Assembly: GCF_016735675.1 (NCBI RefSeq)
Contig: NZ_JAERSG010000003.1
Location: forward strand, 372,001 to 436,000
Length of the DNA stretch: 64,000 nt
Origin: Nocardioides baculatus
GTDB taxonomy: Bacteria > Actinomycetota > Actinomycetes > Propionibacteriales > Nocardioidaceae
Reading direction: 5' to 3'
Part shown: positions 59,450 to 64,000 of the stretch, piece after piece
Numbering within the stretch: position 1 is the stretch's first letter
Layout of the letters: the number at the start of each line of letters is the position of its first letter
Program-made: the position numbers and the translations under genes
The notes under the pieces: generated by a model
Databases searched by the model: none
Told to the model about the DNA's origin: nothing
What the model saw: the letters and a program-made list of their open reading frames with translations, nothing else

Positions 59450-61087
59450 TCAGTCGACGACGAAGGTGCCCTGGCCCGCGACCCCGGGCTCACCGACGGC
59501 ACGCGCCGCGCCACCGGCGAGCGATGCGGTGACGGCACCGTCGGTGGACATCACGCGGACGGGCGGCGAGGCCTTGAGCTCGCGCGACTGCCCGACGGCC
59601 AGGTCACCCTTGAAGACCTCCGTGCCCGACCCGTCGCGCACGACCACCCGCGCGCCACCGGTCGCGGGCGCGGTGATGACGACGTCGACCGGCTTGGCCG
59701 GCGGGGCGTTCCCGGCACCCTCGGGGCCACCCGACCCGTTGAGCACCGGGGTCGAGCCGCGGAGCTCGGGCGGGGTGTCCATCACCAGGCGGGCGATCGA
59801 CCAGCACAGGACCAGCGCCATGACCACGGCGACGAGCACCGACCAGTTCGGACCACCGCGGGTGCCGCGGATCGACCCGTGGGCGCCGGTGGCCAGCTCG
59901 GCCTCGAAGACGCGGCGCGGGTTGATCGGGGCGTGGGCGTAGCGCTCGTCGTACGACGCCAGGAGCGGCGCCACGTCGAGTCCGAGGACCCGGGCGAGGG
60001 TGCGCAGGTGCCCACGGGCGTAGAAGTCGCCGCCGCACGGCTCGAAGTCGTCGACCTCGACGGCCTCGATCACGTGCGGGCGGATCCGGGTGCGCTCGGC
60101 GAGCTGGTCGACCGTGAGGCCGATGCGGGTGCGGGCCGCGGCGAGCTCGGGACCGATCACCGGGTCCTCGGCGGGCTCCACCTCGAAGTCGTCGAGCACG
60201 AGCGGCTCGACGGGGTCACCGGCGCGGGCGATGGCGCGGACGCGGTCACCCCACGACTGGGTCTCCTCCACCAGGCTGACCCGACCGGGACGGTGGTGCT
60301 CGCGCCCCTCCGGCTCGTCGGCGGTCTCGGCCGGCTCGAAGTCGCGGCGGACCTCGGAGCGACGCGCCGTGCCGGTCTCCCGCAGCGCCGCCGGGGTCGG
60401 GCTGGCGACGAGGGTGTCCTCGACGACCTCGTCAGGAGCGCCGGCCTCGACGTCGTCCACATCGACGTCGGAGACCAGCGGCTCCACCAGCACGACCTGG
60501 CTGGCGTCGCGCGCCACCCGGCCCAGGGCGATCGTGAGGTCGCCACCCGCACCCACGAGGCGGGTGGAGAGCCCCAGCGGCACCGCCAGGGGCGCACCGT
60601 GCAGCATCCGGGAGATCATCGTGTGGCGCTTGCCGGCGCCGGTGATCTCAGACTCGATCAGCTCGAGGTTGTGCGGCACGACGACCAGCCGGCCGTCGCG
60701 GAGCAGGCCGCGACGGGGCGTGTGCTCGACGTGGTGGACCGCGGTCCACGGCAGGCCGCGCCAGGTGCGGCCGAGCCGGATCCGGATGCCCTGGGCGTCG
60801 GCGACGAGCAGCGGCGTGCGCGCGTCGACGAGGCTGAGGAGCCAGTAGGCACCGAGCAGGCCCATGACCACGACGAACGCCCAGTCGAGGGCCGAACCGC
60901 CCTGGGACGCACGGCCCAGGTAGGCGATGGCGACCGCGGAGGCGGTCAGCCCGACACCGGCCGCGACGCCGGCGTGGCGTCGTACCTCGATGCCCTCGGG
61001 CGCGACGGACAGGTCGCCGTCAGGAGACCCCTCGGTCGCCCCCCTCGTCACCGGCTCGGTCTCGTCGTCCTTCAGCACGGCGCCCAT
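59450..61087 (-). CDS. RodZ-like protein with membrane/PH-like N-terminus
   Basis: A 545-residue protein. Residues 36-90 have two membrane helices, and 95-150 a compact beta-rich region resembling bacterial PH domains. After a charged linker (about 205-300) comes a RodZ-type HTH (about 310-375: [22 protein letters not shown]), one transmembrane helix (414-435) and a DUF4115-like exported domain (468-540). RodZ organises cell-shape proteins in rods. Fusion to an N-terminal membrane unit is unusual. Overlaps the ftsK stop by one base. Confidence 0.78.
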   Translation of the reverse strand: MGAVLKDDETEPVTRGATEGSPDGDLSVAPEGIEVRRHAGVAAGVGLTASAVAIAYLGRASQGGSALDWAFVVVMGLLGAYWLLSLVDARTPLLVADAQGIRIRLGRTWRGLPWTAVHHVEHTPRRGLLRDGRLVVVPHNLELIESEITGAGKRHTMISRMLHGAPLAVPLGLSTRLVGAGGDLTIALGRVARDASQVVLVEPLVSDVDVDDVEAGAPDEVVEDTLVASPTPAALRETGTARRSEVRRDFEPAETADEPEGREHHRPGRVSLVEETQSWGDRVRAIARAGDPVEPLVLDDFEVEPAEDPVIGPELAAARTRIGLTVDQLAERTRIRPHVIEAVEVDDFEPCGGDFYARGHLRTLARVLGLDVAPLLASYDERYAHAPINPRRVFEAELATGAHGSIRGTRGGPNWSVLVAVVMALVLCWSIARLVMDTPPELRGSTPVLNGSGGPEGAGNAPPAKPVDVVITAPATGGARVVVRDGSGTEVFKGDLAVGQSRELKASPPVRVMSTDGAVTASLAGGAARAVGEPGVAGQGTFVVD

Positions 61088-63720
61088 CAGGCTCCCCCCT
61101 CCAACGTGGCGATCACGGAATCGAGCTCGTCGGGCTTCACCAGGACGTCACGTGCCTTCGAGCCTTCGCTGGGCCCGACGACCCCGCGGCTCTCCATGAT
61201 GTCCATCAGACGTCCGGCCTTGGCGAAGCCGACCCGCAGCTTGCGCTGCAGCATCGACGTCGACCCGAACTGGGTGGAGACGACCAGCTCGATGGCCTGC
61301 ACCACGAGCTCCATGTCGTCGCCGATGTCGTCGTCGAGCTCGCGCTTGGACTCCTTCGGAGCCGTCACGTCCTCGACGTACGTCGGCTCGAGCTGGTCCT
61401 TGCAGTGCTTGACGACCTGGTGGATCTCCGCCTCGGTGACCCACGCGCCCTGGACGCGCACCGGCTTGGAGGCGCCCATCGGCAGGAACAGGCCGTCACC
61501 CTGGCCGACGAGCTTCTCGGCGCCCGGCTGGTCGAGGATGACGCGGCTGTCGCCGAGCGAGCTCGTGGCGAAGGCCAGGCGCGAGGGCACGTTGGCCTTG
61601 ATCAGGCCCGTGACCACGTCGACCGAGGGTCGCTGGGTGGCGAGCACCAGGTGGATGCCCGCGGCGCGGGCGAGCTGGGTGATGCGCACGACCGAGTCCT
61701 CGACGTCTCGCGGCGAGACCATCATCAGGTCGGCGAGCTCGTCGACGATGACGAGGAGGTAGGGGTACGGCGACAGCACCCGCTCGCTGCCGGCCGGGAC
61801 CTCGACCTTGCCGGCGCGCACCGCCTTGTTGAAGTCGTCGATGTGACGGAAGCCGAAGTTGGCCAGGTCGTCGTAGCGCATGTCCATCTCGCGCACGACC
61901 CAGGCCAGCGCCTCGGCGGCCTTCTTGGGGTTGGTGATGATCGGCGTGATGAGGTGCGGCACGCCCTCGTAGGCGTTGAGCTCCACCCGCTTGGGGTCGA
62001 CCATGATCATCCGCACCTCGTCGGGCGTGGAGCGCATCAGGATCGAGGTGATGAGCGAGTTGATGAACGACGACTTGCCCGAGCCGGTGGCGCCGGCGAC
62101 GAGCAGGTGCGGCATCTTCGCCATGTTGGCCACGACGAAGCCGCCCTCGACGTCCTTGCCGAGTCCGGCGACCATCGGGTGGTGGTCGGACCGCGCGGTG
62201 GTGGAGCGGAGCACGTCGCCGAGGGAGACGATCTCTTTGTCGGTGTTGGGGATCTCGATGCCGATCGCCGACTTGCCGGGGATCGGGCTGAGGATCCGCA
62301 CGTCGGCCGACGCGACGGCGTAGGCGATGTTCTTGCTCAGCGCGGTGACCTTCTCCACCTTCACCGCGGGGCCGAGCTCGACCTCGTAGCGGGTGACGGT
62401 CGGGCCGCGGGTGTAGCCGGTGACGGTGGCGTCGATGCTGAACTCGTCCATCACCTGCATCAGCCGCTCGACGACCGCGTCGCTGGCCTTGGAGCGGGCC
62501 TTGTGGACCGAACCGGGCTTGAGGACCTCGTTGCCGGGCAGGGAGTAGGTGATGTCGCCGGAGAGCGCGAGCTGCTCGACGCGGGCCGGGAGCGGCGTGT
62601 GCGGTGGCGGCTCGAGGGCCTCCGGAGGGCTGGCGGGCGCCGGGACGGCCGGCGTGACCTCGGTGGGGGCGTCGGAGAAGAGGTCGATGCCGTAGTCCTC
62701 GACCGCGTCCTCCTCGGGGACGACGTCCTTCTTGCGGCGCCGCTTCCTGAGCTCGCGGTCGGACAGCACCGGGCTGTCGTAGGCCGGGTCGCCCATCTCG
62801 GGGTCGACCTCGTCGTCGAGCATCGACCGGCGGCGGGTGCGGACGGGCTTGGTGGCCTCGTCCTCGACCGCCTCGGGCTCCGGAGCGGTACGTCCCAGCG
62901 CCTTGTCGCGCAGCGCGGCGAGCTTGACCGGGATCTGGTAGACGGGCGTCGCGCTGATGATCAGGATCCCGAAGATCGCGAGCAGGCCCAGCAGGGGCAC
63001 CACGACGTACGGCGTCTGCATCAGGTCGAGGAGCAGGCTCGAGGTGACGTAGCCGACCGCTCCCCCGGCCTCCTGGAGGTTGGTGGCGTCGCCGAGCACG
63101 GGCTGCGGGTTGCCGTTGGCGATGTGGACGATGCCGAGCAGACCGAGCCCGAACGCGGTCCAGCCGATCACCTGGCGGCCAGCGGGGCCGTTGCGCTCCG
63201 GGTCGCGCAGGGTGCGCCAGCCGGCGTACACGAGGAAGAGCGGGACGAACCAGCCGACCTTGCCGACCGCGCCCGAGGTGAGCGAGCGAGCGAAGTCCAT
63301 CACGCCACCCGGCAGCTGCCACCAGACGGCGGCGGCGGCGATCGTCGCCAGGCCGAAGAGGAAGAGCCCGGCACCGTCGCGACGGTGCTCGGGGTCGAGG
63401 TCTCGGGCGGACTGCCCGATCGACCGGGCGACCGCACCCACGGCGTGGGCGATGCCCAGCCAGACTGCCGCGATCCCGCGGCCCACCGCGCCGAAGGCGC
63501 GCGAGACCGGCCCCGGCCCGTTGCGCACGGCGCGGGGTGCCGGACGCGAGGCGGGACGGCGCTTGGCCGCGCTGGACCCGCTCCGGCCCCTCGTCGAGCT
63601 CGAGCGAGGGGCGGGCTTGCTGGTACTCCGGGATCGGGTGCTCGAAGCCTTGGACCGGCTCTTCGAACCGGACGTGCTCGTGCTCCGCGACCCCGGCGGG
63701 GAAGACGTACGGGTCGCCAT
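61087..63720 (-). CDS. ftsK: DNA translocase FtsK/SpoIIIE
   Basis: An 877-residue translocase. The N-terminus is Ser/Arg-rich (1-70), four membrane helices lie at about 115-255, an acidic/Pro linker at 280-385, and the motor has Walker [10 protein letters not shown] (543-551), Walker [13 protein letters not shown] (655-666) and a C-terminal gamma winged-helix (about 800-870) that reads KOPS. It moves chromosome DNA through the closing septum. ATG at 63720. Confidence 0.97.
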   Translation of the reverse strand: MATRTSSPPGSRSTSTSGSKSRSKASSTRSRSTSKPAPRSSSTRGRSGSSAAKRRPASRPAPRAVRNGPGPVSRAFGAVGRGIAAVWLGIAHAVGAVARSIGQSARDLDPEHRRDGAGLFLFGLATIAAAAVWWQLPGGVMDFARSLTSGAVGKVGWFVPLFLVYAGWRTLRDPERNGPAGRQVIGWTAFGLGLLGIVHIANGNPQPVLGDATNLQEAGGAVGYVTSSLLLDLMQTPYVVVPLLGLLAIFGILIISATPVYQIPVKLAALRDKALGRTAPEPEAVEDEATKPVRTRRRSMLDDEVDPEMGDPAYDSPVLSDRELRKRRRKKDVVPEEDAVEDYGIDLFSDAPTEVTPAVPAPASPPEALEPPPHTPLPARVEQLALSGDITYSLPGNEVLKPGSVHKARSKASDAVVERLMQVMDEFSIDATVTGYTRGPTVTRYEVELGPAVKVEKVTALSKNIAYAVASADVRILSPIPGKSAIGIEIPNTDKEIVSLGDVLRSTTARSDHHPMVAGLGKDVEGGFVVANMAKMPHLLVAGATGSGKSSFINSLITSILMRSTPDEVRMIMVDPKRVELNAYEGVPHLITPIITNPKKAAEALAWVVREMDMRYDDLANFGFRHIDDFNKAVRAGKVEVPAGSERVLSPYPYLLVIVDELADLMMVSPRDVEDSVVRITQLARAAGIHLVLATQRPSVDVVTGLIKANVPSRLAFATSSLGDSRVILDQPGAEKLVGQGDGLFLPMGASKPVRVQGAWVTEAEIHQVVKHCKDQLEPTYVEDVTAPKESKRELDDDIGDDMELVVQAIELVVSTQFGSTSMLQRKLRVGFAKAGRLMDIMESRGVVGPSEGSKARDVLVKPDELDSVIATLEGGA

Positions 63721-63888
63721 GCTGTGACCCTACGGCCAAGTCCCACCAGCCACACGGATCACAGGTACGCGTGTCGTGGTCGGGTGCGGTGGGAAGGGGG
63801 CACTCCGCCGCGGGAACGTGTGGGCCATAAAAAGTAGGAAATCAAAGAATTCTCGCCGTAACACTTCCCTTGCGTCTGACGCTGTCTT

Positions 63889-63930
63889 TAGGTTGACCCC
63901 GGTCACCCGCGGAGGTGACGCGTATCAACC
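63889..63930 (+). promoter_or_regulatory. -10-like hexamer within a 40-bp symmetric dyad
   Basis: TAGGTT (63889-63894) overlaps an interrupted palindrome: GGTTGA, 5 nt, GTCACC, 6 nt, GGTGAC, 5 nt, TCAACC (63891-63930), every arm and spacer symmetric. It precedes the partial gene at 63949 in an AT-richer stretch (63830-63890). It could be a two-dimer operator or an RNA hairpin. Confidence 0.5.
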
Positions 63931-63948
63931 CGTTCCCATGGAGGAATC

Positions 63949-64000
63949 TTGTCCGAGCACTCTCGTAGCTCGTGGCGCACGGCGGCCCTTGCCGTCACTG
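63949..64000 (+). CDS. Start of an exported protein, truncated
   Basis: Seventeen codons from a TTG at 63949 with GGAGGAA just upstream (63940-63946). MSEHSRSSWRTAALAV reads as the n-region and start of the h-region of a signal peptide. The ATG at 63938 in another frame gives an Arg/Pro-rich peptide and is less likely. Nothing beyond secretion can be said. Confidence 0.55.
   Translation, partial: MSEHSRSSWRTAALAVT

Noticed and set aside
63830..63948. Cyclic-di-AMP (ydaO) riboswitch before the exported protein
   Set aside because: The region between the -10-like hexamer and the start is far too short and lacks the ydaO core sequences; the symmetric dyad explains the structure better.

Overview
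The window is a very GC-rich, gene-dense actinobacterial chromosome segment. I infer Nocardioidaceae, probably Nocardioides or a close relative. The reasons are an unsplit GlgC/GlgA pair read divergently, a recA-recX-DUF3046 cluster, a clgR/cinA/pgsA/rimO/rodZ-like/ftsK series, a CysX-type sulfite reductase operon behind a cysteine-type leader peptide, and many start codons lying 6-7 nt after a TANNNT hexamer, which is the signature of leaderless actinobacterial mRNAs. I found no tRNA, rRNA, insertion sequence, prophage or CRISPR array.

Layout. 0-6.6 kb: 3'-truncated phosphoglucomutase, an ECF42-type sigma module (three DGPF/YCII proteins plus a TPR-tailed sigma factor) with a recognisable target promoter, then divergent glgC and glgA; pgm, glgC and glgA together make the glycogen/maltosyl-phosphate precursor route. 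6.6-11.2 kb: a four-copy repeat and strong terminator, a dicarboxylate symporter and its divergent DcuS/DcuR-like two-component system, and a lipoprotein. 11.2-16.6 kb: glyA and an assimilatory sulfate reduction operon (leader peptide, sulfite reductase, CysX-like protein, APS reductase, siroheme chelatase). 16.6-20.5 kb: a leftward run of AlkD-like, DUF3037, HipA-like kinase, PPK2, GNAT and phosphoribosyltransferase genes. 20.6-25.2 kb: recX, recA (SOS box plus RecA-NDp-type promoter) and a chain of 4-nt-overlapping genes ending in DUF3046 and a transporter.

25-44 kb is more accessory: acyl-CoA synthetase, a drug-type ABC exporter, a PQQ-type sugar dehydrogenase lipoprotein, an epimerase, homocysteine methyltransferase with its small partner, DUF2071, an orphan AAA+ ATPase, a voltage-gated-type potassium channel overlapping a deaminase, a VOC protein, a teichoic-acid-polymerase-like protein, LysR/SDR, AzlCD, and an amino-acid ABC importer whose binding protein and permease are fused.

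44-64 kb returns to conserved genes: Lhr helicase plus endonuclease VIII, ClgR-like regulator, CinA amidohydrolase, GH15 trehalase/glucoamylase, a 1613-residue secreted protein joining an ExeM-type nuclease to a 5'-nucleotidase, pgsA, rimO, a RodZ-like protein with an unusual membrane/PH-like N-terminus, ftsK, and the first codons of an exported protein behind a 40-bp symmetric dyad. In Mycobacterium the recA and clgR/pgsA/ftsK blocks lie close together in one orientation; here about 25 kb separates them. Nothing in the window is proven to be a new system. The best leads are the HipA-like/DUF3037/AlkD/PPK2 cassette, the AAA+ orphan, the bidirectional leaderless promoters and the dyads near 6.65, 8.19 and 63.9 kb.
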